Shown here piece by piece: positions 24,447-33,005 of a DNA stretch of 42,443 bases; within the stretch, counting starts at the first letter, position 1; each line of letters begins with the position of its first letter. The notes beneath the pieces are model-generated. The model was not told the DNA's origin. It worked only from the letters and a program-made list of their open reading frames with translations, and searched no databases. Where the stretch lies: contig JAIPFY010000024.1 of the NCBI GenBank assembly GCA_021736385.1, positions 1-42,443 on the forward strand, read 5' to 3'. This stretch comes from Spirochaetia bacterium. Its GTDB lineage: Bacteria; Spirochaetota; Spirochaetia; CAKZLE01. Made by a program: the position numbers and the translations under genes.

Positions 24447-25751
24447 TCAGGTGGTTCTGATCGATGCCAGCAGATCGAAGAATCCGGGGCACGTGATATC
24501 GACGGCGTCGGTGCCCTCTATGGTCACAGGTCCTCTGCATCCGAGGGCTGCGATCGCACAGGCCATGATCACCCGGTGATCCCCGTGTCCATCCACCGTC
24601 CCGCCGGCGAGGCCTCCGGTACCGTGAATGATCAGTCCGTCTTCGGTCTCTTCGATGTCGGCTCCGAGTCTTGTGAGTTCGCTGCACATCACCGCTATGC
24701 GGTCGGTCTCCTTGATACGTGCCTGCGGCACGTTCTCAAGACGGACCATGCCGACGGTGAAGCAGCTTGCCGCCGCGAGTACCGGCAGCGTGTCCGGGAT
24801 GGGGTTGAGGTCCAGGGCGAGCTCGCCGGTGAGGCCTCCTTCAGGACCGATGACGGTGAGTGAATCCCCCTCCCAGTTGATCTCACAGCCCATGAGCTGC
24901 AGAGCATGTATGATGTCCTTGTCTCCCTGGGTATCCTGCGGGTCCAGGCCGGTGAGTGTCAGGGTACTCCCGGTGATCGCTGCGGCGCAGAGGAAGAAGG
25001 AGGCTGAAGAGAAGTCGCCGGAGATGGTCTTGTCGAAGGCGCTGTAGGTCTGCCTGCCTGTGACGGTGAACACATCATCATCACCTGCGGTGCAGGTGAT
25101 GTGCTCTTCTGCGAGCCAGGCGAGGGTCATCTCCACATAGGGCCGTTCATTGAGCAGCGGTACGGTGATCACCGTATCCTGCAGGGCCAGAGGAGCTGCA
25201 AGGAGCAGGCTCGAGAGGTACTGACTCGTAGGACATGCGATGGTCGTCCTGCCGCCGGTGAGCGGGCCTCTGATCATGAACGGCGGGCATCCGGGAGCCA
25301 GAGCAGGCTCAAGCCCGAGCTCTTCGGGGATCTCGAAGGTGACCTGTGCACCGAGGTCCTGCAGACTCGCTGCCAGCGGACCTGCCGGTCGGTTCCTGAT
25401 CTGGTGGTCCCCGGTGAGGATCACATCCCTGCCCAGTGATGCTGCGATACCGGCACCGAGGTAGAGGGTGGTCCCTGAATTCCCGGTGTCGATGATCAGC
25501 GGCTCCTGCTGCGGGGAGCCCGCAGGGGAGATGCCCCGCACCTCCCAGAGGTGTTCGCCTTCGGTGACCACCGCACCCATGGCTCTGCATGCTCTCAGGC
25601 ACGAGAGGGTGTCTTCTGATCTGAGCGGATTTTTGATATAACTTGTACCATCAGCGAGAGATGCTATGATCAGCGCCCTGATGGTCTGTGACTTGGATGA
25701 CGGGACTGACAGCGTCCCGCTCACCCTGCCGGGATTGATTGTCTTGTTCAT
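24447..25751 (-). CDS. aroA: 3-phosphoshikimate 1-carboxyvinyltransferase (EPSP synthase)
   Basis: Protein of 434 residues joining shikimate 3-phosphate and phosphoenolpyruvate in the pathway to chorismate. Seen motifs are VPSSKSQTIRAL (Lys20), NSGTTLYLGAG, the SQYLSS loop, FFLCAAAITG, KETDRIAVMCSEL and DGHGDHRVIMA. All are in the usual order and the length is normal. The start codon ATG has no Shine-Dalgarno sequence; a promoter ends 8 bases before it. Other aro genes are not in the window. The next gene on the same strand is threonine aldolase. Confidence 0.94.
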   Translation of the reverse strand: MNKTINPGRVSGTLSVPSSKSQTIRALIIASLADGTSYIKNPLRSEDTLSCLRACRAMGAVVTEGEHLWEVRGISPAGSPQQEPLIIDTGNSGTTLYLGAGIAASLGRDVILTGDHQIRNRPAGPLAASLQDLGAQVTFEIPEELGLEPALAPGCPPFMIRGPLTGGRTTIACPTSQYLSSLLLAAPLALQDTVITVPLLNERPYVEMTLAWLAEEHITCTAGDDDVFTVTGRQTYSAFDKTISGDFSSASFFLCAAAITGSTLTLTGLDPQDTQGDKDIIHALQLMGCEINWEGDSLTVIGPEGGLTGELALDLNPIPDTLPVLAAASCFTVGMVRLENVPQARIKETDRIAVMCSELTRLGADIEETEDGLIIHGTGGLAGGTVDGHGDHRVIMACAIAALGCRGPVTIEGTDAVDITCPGFFDLLASIRTT

Positions 25752-25759
25752 AGTGTGGT

Positions 25760-25788
25760 AGGATACTGGACAACTATGAGATTAGCAA
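25760..25788 (-). promoter_or_regulatory. Candidate aroA promoter, near-leaderless arrangement
   Basis: On the minus strand TTGCTA (25783-25788) and TATCCT (25760-25765) are 17 bases apart, four of six matches each. The -10 box ends 8 bases before the aroA ATG, which would leave a leader of zero to two bases. Confidence 0.5.
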
Positions 25789-25852
25789 TAACCAGTATGC
25801 ACAAAAGTTTATATTTATGCATAAATTATACTTTTAATTCTATGCATCTGAC

Positions 25853-25881
25853 TTGACTAAGGCTATCCATAGGGGTATAAC
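25853..25881 (+). promoter_or_regulatory. Promoter of the ilv-leu-cim operon
   Basis: TTGACT (25853-25858) and TATAAC (25876-25881) are 17 bases apart. Transcription would start near 25888, about 27 bases before the leader-peptide ATG. A perfect TATAAT at 25909-25914 also exists but has no -35 box at a suitable distance and lies in the spacer between the leader ribosome binding site and its ATG. Confidence 0.7.
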
Positions 25882-25914
25882 TAGTACCAAACTACATATA
25901 TACAGAGGTATAAT

Positions 25915-26169
25915 ATGACAATGTGTACGGAGATGATCTTCCGCACCTGTCGCCCCTCTTCTGAAAGGTCGACGATGTGGTTTCAAAGATCGAAAGAACA
26001 GAACCAGAAGAATCACGCCCTCACAGCCGGTGCCATGTTCCTGCTGCTCCTAATCCTGCCTGTCATGATCATTACCCTTCTACCATCTGCAATCATTCCC
26101 GTGATTGTACTACCATCTGTCATTCTCGTCATTATCAGACTCATCAACCTAGTACTCATCAGCCTATAG
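25915..26169 (+). CDS. Leucine/isoleucine/valine-rich leader peptide of the ilv operon
   Basis: Frame of 84 codons with GAGG (25905-25908) 6 bases before the ATG. The first 40 residues are ordinary and polar. The last 42 codons (26041-26166) contain 13 Leu, 11 Ile and 6 Val, that is 30 of 42. Five of the 13 Leu codons are CTA, which appears rare in neighbouring genes by eye. The stop codon at 26167 is followed by GC-rich stems and a T run before ilvN. This is the classic form of a leader peptide whose translation senses charged tRNAs for the end products. It is unusually long, and internal starts (for example the ATG at 25975 with AAGG) could make a shorter peptide. It could alternatively be a real small membrane protein, since the tail is very hydrophobic. 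Confidence 0.78.
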   Translation: MTMCTEMIFRTCRPSSERSTMWFQRSKEQNQKNHALTAGAMFLLLLILPVMIITLLPSAIIPVIVLPSVILVIIRLINLVLISL

Positions 26170-26301
26170 TACCGGCTTGAGCCCGAGATTATATAAGGGC
26201 CCGGGGTAGTGTCATATGCACACAGTACCATCGGGATTCATATATGTCAGGCGGCAGGCGTAGTACCTGAACCGTCTGTATGCTGCATACACTATTTTTT
26301 T
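26170..26301 (+). promoter_or_regulatory. Candidate transcription attenuator upstream of ilvN
   Basis: Several stems can be drawn. A: GCCC (26181-26184) with GGGC (26197-26200), right after the leader stop. B: 26248-26278, CAGGCGG with CCGTCTG around an inner CAGG/CCTG, 11 bp with one G-U pair and a 2-base bulge. C: TGTATG/CATACA (26277-26291), which excludes the base of B. D: TAGTGT plus ATGCA (26207-26220, 3-base bulge) with TGCAT-ACACTA (26284-26294), abutting seven Ts at 26295-26301. D with the T run is the best terminator candidate. Which stems form was judged by eye without energy calculation. The gap from aroA to ilvN otherwise holds only promoters and the leader peptide. Confidence 0.65.
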
Positions 26302-26315
26302 CGAAGGAGTTGCCG

Positions 26316-26831
26316 ATGGATCGCTACATACTATCAGTTCTGGTGAACAACCACTCTGGAGTGCTCAGTCGTATTGCCGGACTCTTCAGCAGAAGAGGGT
26401 ACAATATCGACAGCCTGTCAGTAGGAGAGACCAAAGACCCCGATGTGTCCCGTATGACGATCGTCCTTCGAGGTGATCATGCTGTACTCGAGCAGATCAC
26501 CAAACAGCTGGCAAAGCTCATTGATGTCCTGCACATCAAGGAGCTCAAGCCGTCAGAATCAGTATCACGGGAACTGGTGCTGATCAAGGTCGGTGCAGAA
26601 CGTGCGCAGCGCGCCGAAGTGGTCCAGATCGCCGATATCTACAAGGCGAAGATCATGGATGTCGATACTGCGACCATAACTATGGAAATTACTGGGGACC
26701 AGGATAAACTATCCGCCTTTCTCCGATTGGTAGAACCCTATGGAATAAAGGAGATCGTACGGACGGGCCTTTCGGCTATCGGACGTACCGATGAGACCAT
26801 CAGTGATGATATGAATAAGAAGGAGTGTTAA
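26316..26831 (+). CDS. ilvN: Acetohydroxyacid (acetolactate) synthase small regulatory subunit
   Basis: Protein of 171 residues. The N-terminal ACT domain (NNHSGVLSRIAGLFSRRGYNIDSLSVG) binds valine in this family, and the C-terminal half matches the IlvH/IlvN regulatory domain (RELVLIKV, AKIMDVD, GIKEIVRTG). It binds the catalytic subunit, activates it and confers feedback inhibition by valine. AAGGAG lies 7 bases before the ATG at 26316; the frame extends 12 codons upstream through the T run and is not used. It is the first structural gene of the operon, although its catalytic partner ilvB is the last, some 8 kb away. ilvC follows after 3 bases. Confidence 0.95.
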   Translation: MDRYILSVLVNNHSGVLSRIAGLFSRRGYNIDSLSVGETKDPDVSRMTIVLRGDHAVLEQITKQLAKLIDVLHIKELKPSESVSRELVLIKVGAERAQRAEVVQIADIYKAKIMDVDTATITMEITGDQDKLSAFLRLVEPYGIKEIVRTGLSAIGRTDETISDDMNKKEC

Positions 26832-26834
26832 CAC

Positions 26835-27833
26835 ATGGCAACAGGAAAGATGTTTTATGAATCAGATGCGAATCTCGGGCTGCTCGAAGGAAAGACCGTA
26901 GCGATCATCGGGTACGGAAGTCAGGGACATGCTCATGCATTGAACCTGCATGAATCGGGAGTCGATGTGATCGTCGGTCTCTATGAGGGAAGCAAGTCAT
27001 GGGCAAAGGCCGAAGAGGCAGGATTGAAGGTGGCAGTCGCTGCTGATGCGGTAAAAGCTGCCGATGTGGTGATGATCCTGATCAATGATGAGTGGCAGGC
27101 ACAGCTGTATACCGAAAGTGTCGGACCGAACCTCAAGAAGGGTGCATACCTTGCCTTCGCCCACGGGTTCAACATCCACTTCGGACAGATCAAACCCTCT
27201 GCTGATGTGAACGTGATCATGATCGCACCGAAGGGACCGGGACATACGGTACGAAGCCAGTACCAGGAAGGCCGTGGAGTCCCCTGTCTGATCGCAGTCC
27301 ATCAGGACCCCTCCGGAGATGCAGAGCAGATCGCACTGGCCTATGCTGCTGGGATCGGCGGTGCCAGAGCTGGAGTCTTCGAGACCTCCTTCAAGGAAGA
27401 GACCGAGACCGACCTCTTCGGTGAACAGGCTGTACTGTGCGGCGGAGTCACCGAGCTGATCAAAGCCGGGTTCGATACCCTGGTAGAGGGCGGTTACAGC
27501 CCCACCATGGCATACTTCGAATGCTGCCATGAGATGAAGCTCATCGTCGACCTCATCAATGAAGGCGGACTTGAGTACATGAGATACTCGATCAGCGATA
27601 CGGCTGAGTACGGTGACTACATGACCGGACGCAGGATCATCACTGATGAGACCCGCAAAGAGATGAAGAACGTCCTCACAGAGATCCAGGAAGGTGTGTT
27701 CGCACGAAACTGGATCATGGAGAACAAGGTCGGAAGACCGAACTTCAATGCCCGCAAGAGGATCGAAGCAGAACATCCCATCGAAGTGATTGGGAAGAAG
27801 CTGCGTTCACTGATGAGCTGGCTGAAGAAATAG
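26835..27833 (+). CDS. ilvC: Ketol-acid reductoisomerase, class I
   Basis: Protein of 332 residues, the short class I length. The N-terminal Rossmann motif is [13 protein letters not shown]. The knotted C-terminal domain has the metal-binding [12 protein letters not shown] and the conserved [14 protein letters not shown]. It converts 2-acetolactate and 2-aceto-2-hydroxybutyrate to dihydroxy acids. The cofactor-specificity loop reads GLYEGSKSW, where many NADPH enzymes have an Arg at the Tyr position, so coenzyme preference should not be assumed. AAGGAG is 9 bases before the ATG. A strong hairpin follows the stop codon. Confidence 0.96.
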   Translation: MATGKMFYESDANLGLLEGKTVAIIGYGSQGHAHALNLHESGVDVIVGLYEGSKSWAKAEEAGLKVAVAADAVKAADVVMILINDEWQAQLYTESVGPNLKKGAYLAFAHGFNIHFGQIKPSADVNVIMIAPKGPGHTVRSQYQEGRGVPCLIAVHQDPSGDAEQIALAYAAGIGGARAGVFETSFKEETETDLFGEQAVLCGGVTELIKAGFDTLVEGGYSPTMAYFECCHEMKLIVDLINEGGLEYMRYSISDTAEYGDYMTGRRIITDETRKEMKNVLTEIQEGVFARNWIMENKVGRPNFNARKRIEAEHPIEVIGKKLRSLMSWLKK

Positions 27834-27852
27834 CACGAAGGACCGCAGCAGG

Positions 27853-27880
27853 CTCACCGGCAGCATCGGCTGCCGGTGAG
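27853..27880 (+). repeat. Perfect 11-bp intercistronic hairpin between ilvC and leuA
   Basis: CTCACCGGCAG (27853-27863) and CTGCCGGTGAG (27870-27880) form a perfect GC-rich stem with a 6-base loop. There is no T run after it and the operon continues, so it is more likely an mRNA processing or stabilising element than a terminator. It lies in the longest internal gap of the operon. Confidence 0.7.
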
Positions 27881-27910
27881 TGATGGAATCGATTGAGGAG
27901 AGAGACAGAT

Positions 27911-29431
27911 ATGGCAGAGCGAGTGATACTATTTGATACCACGTTACGGGACGGAGAACAGGCACCGGGCTACAGCATGAACCTCGATGAGAAAGTACGA
28001 CTGGCGAAACAGCTTGAAGCCCTGCAGGTTGACGTGATCGAAGCAGGCTTCGCTATCGCCTCCGATGGGGACTTCAAGGCCATCGAAGCGGTTGCCTCTG
28101 CAGTCAAGGAGTGCACGGTCGCCAGTCTCTCACGAGCTCTGCAGAAAGATATCGACGCCTCCTGGAGTGCGCTCAGAACGGCCGCACGACCGAGGATCCA
28201 CACCTTCATCGCGACCTCTCCCATACACATGCAGTATAAGCTCAAGATGGACAGTGCGGATGTCCTCGATCAGGCTGTCCGCATGGTCACCTATGCCAGG
28301 AACCTCTGCGGTGATGTCGAGTTCTCAGCAGAGGATGCATCGCGCAGCGACTGGGAATTCCTCTACCGCATCTGTGAAGCGGTCATCGATGCGGGAGCAT
28401 CGACGGTGAACATACCCGACACCGTCGGGTATACCACCCCTGATGAGTATGCCGCCCTGATCCGGGGCATCAGGGAACATGTACCGAACATCGACAAAGC
28501 GGTCATCTCCGTACACTGCCACAATGATCTGGGTCTGGCGGTGGCGAACACCCTTGCAGCGGCAAAAGCCGGGGCTACCCAGCTCGAATGTACGGTCAAC
28601 GGTATCGGGGAGCGGGCAGGGAATGCCGCAGTGGAAGAACTAGCCATGGTCCTCAATACCCGAAAGGACTATTACCAGCTTGAATGCGGGATCAAGACCT
28701 CTGAGATCTACCGGACCAGCAGGCTGCTCTCGAGCATCACCGGAGTCGCCGTACAGCCCAACAAGGCCATCGTCGGAGCCAATGCCTTCGCCCATGAATC
28801 AGGGATCCATCAGCACGGGATCCTTGCCCATACCCAGACCTATGAGATCATGACCCCTGCATCCATCGGACTGCATACCAATACCATGGTCCTCGGCAAG
28901 CACTCCGGACGGCATGCCTTCGTCGATCATGTGAAGGCCCTCGGGTATGACACCGAGGATAAGAGCATCATCGATGAGGTCTTCACCCAGTTCAAGCAGC
29001 TTGCAGACCGCAAGAAGAGTGTCTCAGAGAAAGACATCGAAGCCCTGATGGAGAACAGGACCACAGCGGTGCCTGCGACCTATGCTCTCGAGAGCTTTGT
29101 CATCAACTCAGGGAACCGGATGACCGCGACAGCATCCCTGACGCTGAAGTTCGGCAAGCGACTGCTCAGTGATGTCTCTACCGGAGACGGTCCGGTAGAT
29201 GCAGCCTTCCGCGCCATAGAGCGGATCACCGGCTTCTCCTACACCCTGGAAGATTATACTATCCATGCGGTCACAGGTGGTAAGGATGCGCAGGGTGAGG
29301 TATCGGTACGTATCCAGGCAGACGGACGTACCTACAAAGGACGGGGTGTCAGCACCGACGTCATAGAGGCAAGTATCAAAGCATGCCTCTCTGCCGTGAA
29401 TCGACTGGCCTATGAGGTGAATCATGAATAG
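27911..29431 (+). CDS. leuA: 2-isopropylmalate synthase
   Basis: Protein of 506 residues condensing acetyl-CoA with 2-oxoisovalerate, the committed step to leucine. It has an HMGL-like TIM barrel with FDTTLRDGEQAPG at the start, the metal-binding HCHNDLGLAVANT and NGIGERAGN. The C-terminal LeuA dimerisation and regulatory domain is present, so leucine feedback is likely. The ATG at 27911 is chosen for GAGGAGAG about 8 bases upstream; the frame runs 6 codons further but without support. It is distinct from the following paralogue: the GEQAPG motif and the length fit LeuA, while the next gene has GAQGEG. Overlaps cimA by 8 bases. Confidence 0.95.
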   Translation: MAERVILFDTTLRDGEQAPGYSMNLDEKVRLAKQLEALQVDVIEAGFAIASDGDFKAIEAVASAVKECTVASLSRALQKDIDASWSALRTAARPRIHTFIATSPIHMQYKLKMDSADVLDQAVRMVTYARNLCGDVEFSAEDASRSDWEFLYRICEAVIDAGASTVNIPDTVGYTTPDEYAALIRGIREHVPNIDKAVISVHCHNDLGLAVANTLAAAKAGATQLECTVNGIGERAGNAAVEELAMVLNTRKDYYQLECGIKTSEIYRTSRLLSSITGVAVQPNKAIVGANAFAHESGIHQHGILAHTQTYEIMTPASIGLHTNTMVLGKHSGRHAFVDHVKALGYDTEDKSIIDEVFTQFKQLADRKKSVSEKDIEALMENRTTAVPATYALESFVINSGNRMTATASLTLKFGKRLLSDVSTGDGPVDAAFRAIERITGFSYTLEDYTIHAVTGGKDAQGEVSVRIQADGRTYKGRGVSTDVIEASIKACLSAVNRLAYEVNHE

Positions 29432-31007
29432 CAGCAGACAGATAGAGATCTTTGATTCCACTCTGCGCGACGGAGCACAGGGGGAAGGCATCTCCTTCTC
29501 CGTACATGACAAGCTCCAGATCCTCAAGGCTCTGGACCGTATCGGGGTCGCCTATGTCGAAGCCGGTAATCCCGGATCGAATCCGAAAGACCTTGAGTTC
29601 TTCAGCCGAGCTGCAGAGCTTGAACTCGAGCACTGCAGACTTGCCGCCTTCGGCAGTACGCGCAGACGCGATATCGCCGTGGAAGATGATGTGAACGTGC
29701 AGTCTCTGCTGCAGGCAGAGACTCCCGTTGTCGTGATCTTCGGTAAGAGCTGGGACTTCCACGTCACGGACATCATCAGGACCTCTCTGGAGGAGAACCT
29801 GGCCATGATCCGCGACACCATCGCCTTCTTCGTCAGCAAAGGCAAGGAGGTCCTCTTCGATGCCGAACACTTCTTCGATGGATTCTCCCATAACCGGGAG
29901 TATGCGATCCAGTCACTGGAAGCTGCTGTGCAGGGAGGAGCGAATACCCTGGTACTGTGCGAGACCAATGGCGGGGCGCTTCCCAGGCAGGTCTATGATG
30001 CAGTGAAGACCGTAGTCGAGCAGTTCCCCGATCAGGTCATAGGGATCCATACTCACAACGATTCGGGTATGGCTGAAGCAAGTTCGATCCTGGCTGTCGA
30101 AGCGGGGGCGAATCATGTGCAGGGGACCTTCGTCGGGTTCGGAGAGCGGTGCGGCAACGCGAACCTCTCCACCCTGATCCCCGGGATCGAGCTGAAGCTG
30201 GGATTGCGCTGTCTGCCCGAGCGATCACTGGCTACCCTCACGAGTACGGCACGATGCATCGCGGAGATCGCGAACATCCGTATCCCCCACGGTATGCCCT
30301 ACGTAGGAAAGAGCGCATTCGCCCATAAGGGTGGTATGCACATCGATGGGATCTCAAAGAATACCAGTTCCTTCGAGCATATAGCACCGGAGTCGGTGGG
30401 AAATGAACGGCGATTCCTCATGTCAGAGGTCGCCGGACGGTCGATGATCCTCAAACGCATCCAGGCTGTCTCTCCGGAGCTGACGAAAGGTTCGAAAGAG
30501 ACTAAGATGATCATCAGGAAGCTGAAGGAACTCGAGATGGAAGGGTATCAGTTCGAAGGGGCTGAGAGTTCCTTCGAGCTGGTGATCAGGAAACATCTGG
30601 GTAAGTACAAACCGTTCTTCGAGCTCGATCACTTCAAGATCATCGGTGAACAGCCGAGTTCGGTCAAGGAGATGAGCAGCTCGGCACTGATCAAGATCAG
30701 AGTGGACGGGACCGAGGAGATCACCGCTGCAGAGGGCGACGGACCGGTCAACGCACTTGACCGGGCACTGAGAAAAGCTCTGGAAGTCTTCTATCCGGTG
30801 CTCAGTGAAATCAGTCTCACGGACTACAAGGTCCGTGTGCTCGATTCCAAAGAGGCTTCTGCGGCACGGGTGCGGGTTCTGATCGAATCGACCGACGGCG
30901 TGAACATGTGGACCACGGTCGGTGTATCGACAGACATCATACAGGCAAGCTGGATAGCACTGGTGGACTCCATCGAGTACCGCCTGATGCAGGACCAGGA
31001 ACGATAA
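29424..31007 (+). CDS. cimA: (R)-citramalate synthase
   Basis: Protein of 527 residues, a paralogue of LeuA. The N-terminal motif [19 protein letters not shown], the metal site [13 protein letters not shown] and [10 protein letters not shown] are typical of the citramalate synthase branch. A C-terminal LeuA-type regulatory domain is present. It condenses pyruvate and acetyl-CoA to citramalate, giving 2-oxobutyrate without threonine deaminase. No ilvA is in the window, consistent with this route to isoleucine. GAGGTG lies just before the ATG, inside leuA. Specificity is assigned by family resemblance, which is strong. The C-terminal domain suggests isoleucine feedback, which is inference. Confidence 0.92.
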   Translation: MNSSRQIEIFDSTLRDGAQGEGISFSVHDKLQILKALDRIGVAYVEAGNPGSNPKDLEFFSRAAELELEHCRLAAFGSTRRRDIAVEDDVNVQSLLQAETPVVVIFGKSWDFHVTDIIRTSLEENLAMIRDTIAFFVSKGKEVLFDAEHFFDGFSHNREYAIQSLEAAVQGGANTLVLCETNGGALPRQVYDAVKTVVEQFPDQVIGIHTHNDSGMAEASSILAVEAGANHVQGTFVGFGERCGNANLSTLIPGIELKLGLRCLPERSLATLTSTARCIAEIANIRIPHGMPYVGKSAFAHKGGMHIDGISKNTSSFEHIAPESVGNERRFLMSEVAGRSMILKRIQAVSPELTKGSKETKMIIRKLKELEMEGYQFEGAESSFELVIRKHLGKYKPFFELDHFKIIGEQPSSVKEMSSSALIKIRVDGTEEITAAEGDGPVNALDRALRKALEVFYPVLSEISLTDYKVRVLDSKEASAARVRVLIESTDGVNMWTTVGVSTDIIQASWIALVDSIEYRLMQDQER

Positions 31008-31045
31008 GGATACAGGCAGTCACAGGCTGCCGGAAGGAGTGCAAC

Positions 31046-32116
31046 ATGGATGCTAAGATCGCGGTAGTACCTGGAGACGGGATCGGCCCTGACATCATAC
31101 AGGAAGCAAAACTGGTACTTGATACGATAGGGACGAAGTTCGGTCACCGGTTCACCTATACCGATACACTGGCTGGAGGGGCTGCCCTTGATGCCGTGGG
31201 AGAACCGCTGCCCGAAGAGACGATGCGCATCTGCAAAGAGAGTGATGCGGTACTGCTCGGTGCGGTGGGAGGTCCCAAGTGGGATCATCTCGAGGGAAGC
31301 AAACGACCGGAACAGGCCCTTCTGGGGCTGCGGGCGGGACTGGGGCTCTATGCCAATCTCAGACCTGCGATCCTCTATAAGCAGCTGATCGATGCCTGCC
31401 CCCTGCGTCCTGAGATCATCGGGGATGGACTCGATATCTGCGTGGTCAGGGAACTCACAGGCGGTATCTATTTCGGAGAACGGGGAAGACGTGAGTACCC
31501 CTCCGGGGCACAGGCCTACGATACGATGGCATACAGCGAATCGGAAGTCAGAAGGATCGCGATCCTCGGCTTCGAGATCGCCATGAAACGTGATAAGAAA
31601 GTGACGAGTGTCGATAAGGCGAACATCCTCGAGAGCTCCCGTCTGTGGAGATCGGTCGTAGAGGAGGTCGCCAAGGCGTATCCCGAAGTCACGCTGAACC
31701 ATATGTACGTGGACAATGCGGCCATGCAGCTGGTACGGGATCCCCATCAGTTCGATGTGATCGTCACGACGAACATGTTCGGGGACATCCTCTCTGATGA
31801 GGCGAGCATGATCACCGGATCGATCGGTATGCTCCCTTCAGCGAGCATGGGAGAAGGGAGTTTCGGTATGTTCGAACCGATCCACGGATCAGCCCCGGAC
31901 ATCGCGGGACAGGACAAGGCCAACCCCATCGCGACGATCCTGTCAGTGGCCATGATGCTCAGATACTCCTTCGGACTCCTCAAAGAGGCGGAGGCTGTCG
32001 AACAGGCAGTGAACACCGTCCTTGACGGAGGCTACCGTACCGGCGATATCATGAGTGAAGGTATGAGATCTATCGGAACATCAGAGATGGGCCGTCTGAT
32101 ATGTGAAGCATTATAG
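31046..32116 (+). CDS. leuB: 3-isopropylmalate dehydrogenase
   Basis: Protein of 356 residues. It shows [11 protein letters not shown] at the start, [22 protein letters not shown] with the catalytic region, the metal-binding and catalytic VDKANIL and the NAD-binding [12 protein letters not shown]. It oxidatively decarboxylates 3-isopropylmalate in leucine synthesis, and with citramalate synthase upstream probably also 3-methylmalate for isoleucine. AAGGAG is 6 bases before the ATG at 31046; the frame remains open back into cimA but that part is shadow. leuC and leuD, needed for the preceding isomerisation, are not in the window. Confidence 0.95.
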   Translation: MDAKIAVVPGDGIGPDIIQEAKLVLDTIGTKFGHRFTYTDTLAGGAALDAVGEPLPEETMRICKESDAVLLGAVGGPKWDHLEGSKRPEQALLGLRAGLGLYANLRPAILYKQLIDACPLRPEIIGDGLDICVVRELTGGIYFGERGRREYPSGAQAYDTMAYSESEVRRIAILGFEIAMKRDKKVTSVDKANILESSRLWRSVVEEVAKAYPEVTLNHMYVDNAAMQLVRDPHQFDVIVTTNMFGDILSDEASMITGSIGMLPSASMGEGSFGMFEPIHGSAPDIAGQDKANPIATILSVAMMLRYSFGLLKEAEAVEQAVNTVLDGGYRTGDIMSEGMRSIGTSEMGRLICEAL

Positions 32117-32126
32117 GAGGATGAAG

Positions 32127-33005
32127 ATGGACAGGAAACAATGGATCTATGTGGATGGGAAGTTCGTTGAGGAGAAGGATGCTGTCGTATCTGTCTTCGA
32201 TCATGGTCTTCTCTACGGTGATGGCTGCTTCGAAGGGATCAGGGCCTATGACGGCTATGTCTTCAAACTCGATGACCATATTGACCGGCTCTATAATGCG
32301 GCAAAAGCCATCTCTCTGACGATCCCGATCAGCAAAGAGGAGATGACCGAGGTCGTGGTCGAATCCTGCAGACGGAACGATATCTCAGACGGCTATATCC
32401 GTCTGGTGGTGACACGGGGAAAGGGAGATCTGGGTCTCTCACCGAGCAAATGCCCGAAACCCACCATCATCTGTATCGCTGCTACCATCGCTCTCTACCC
32501 TCAGGAATTCTATGAGAAGGGTCTGAAGGTGATCACAGCGACTCAGCGACGAAACAAGGCAACGATCATAGATCCCCAGATCAAATCGTTGAACTATCTC
32601 AATAACATCCTCGCCCGTGCAGAGGCAGACAGACTCGGAGCTCCGGAGGCTCTGATGCTCACCGAAGACGGTCTGGTAGCAGAGTGCACCGGTGATAATA
32701 TCTTCATCATCACCAAAGGGGAGCTGTGGACCCCGCCGATCCATCTGGGGATCCTTGACGGGATCACTCGAAGCTCGGTCCTTGAGATCGCACAGCAGAA
32801 GGGACTGACGGTAAAAGAGAAGGCCTTCACTCTCTTCAATGTCTACTGCGCCGATGAGTGTTTCCTCACAGGCACCGCAGCTGAGCTCATAGCGGTGACA
32901 GACCTCGACGGCAGAGTCATCGGGGATGGAGTCGCAGGACCTGTGACCAGATCCCTGCTTGCCGAATTCAAGCAGTATGTGAAGGGACGAGGAGCGAAGA
33001 TATGA
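32127..33005 (+). CDS. ilvE: Branched-chain amino acid aminotransferase
   Basis: Fold-type IV PLP enzyme of 292 residues. Family features are [18 protein letters not shown], the PLP-binding [11 protein letters not shown] with the Lys, EALMLTEDG and [11 protein letters not shown]. It performs the last step to valine, leucine and isoleucine. AGGAGG at 32115-32120 is 6 bases before the ATG at 32127, which fits better than the ATG directly abutting it or the start at 32103. It overlaps ilvD as ATGA. Related D-amino acid aminotransferases share the fold, but the sequence and operon context favour IlvE. Confidence 0.94.
   Translation: MDRKQWIYVDGKFVEEKDAVVSVFDHGLLYGDGCFEGIRAYDGYVFKLDDHIDRLYNAAKAISLTIPISKEEMTEVVVESCRRNDISDGYIRLVVTRGKGDLGLSPSKCPKPTIICIAATIALYPQEFYEKGLKVITATQRRNKATIIDPQIKSLNYLNNILARAEADRLGAPEALMLTEDGLVAECTGDNIFIITKGELWTPPIHLGILDGITRSSVLEIAQQKGLTVKEKAFTLFNVYCADECFLTGTAAELIAVTDLDGRVIGDGVAGPVTRSLLAEFKQYVKGRGAKI

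Noticed and set aside
25909-25914. Perfect TATAAT as the main ilv promoter
   Set aside because: No -35 box lies 16-18 bases upstream, and the motif falls between the leader-peptide ribosome binding site and its ATG. The TTGACT/TATAAC pair upstream fits better.
25888-26315. A T-box or other riboswitch before ilvN
   Set aside because: I see no T-box bulge or TGG-containing conserved box and no other riboswitch core. The Leu/Ile/Val-rich frame explains the region better.
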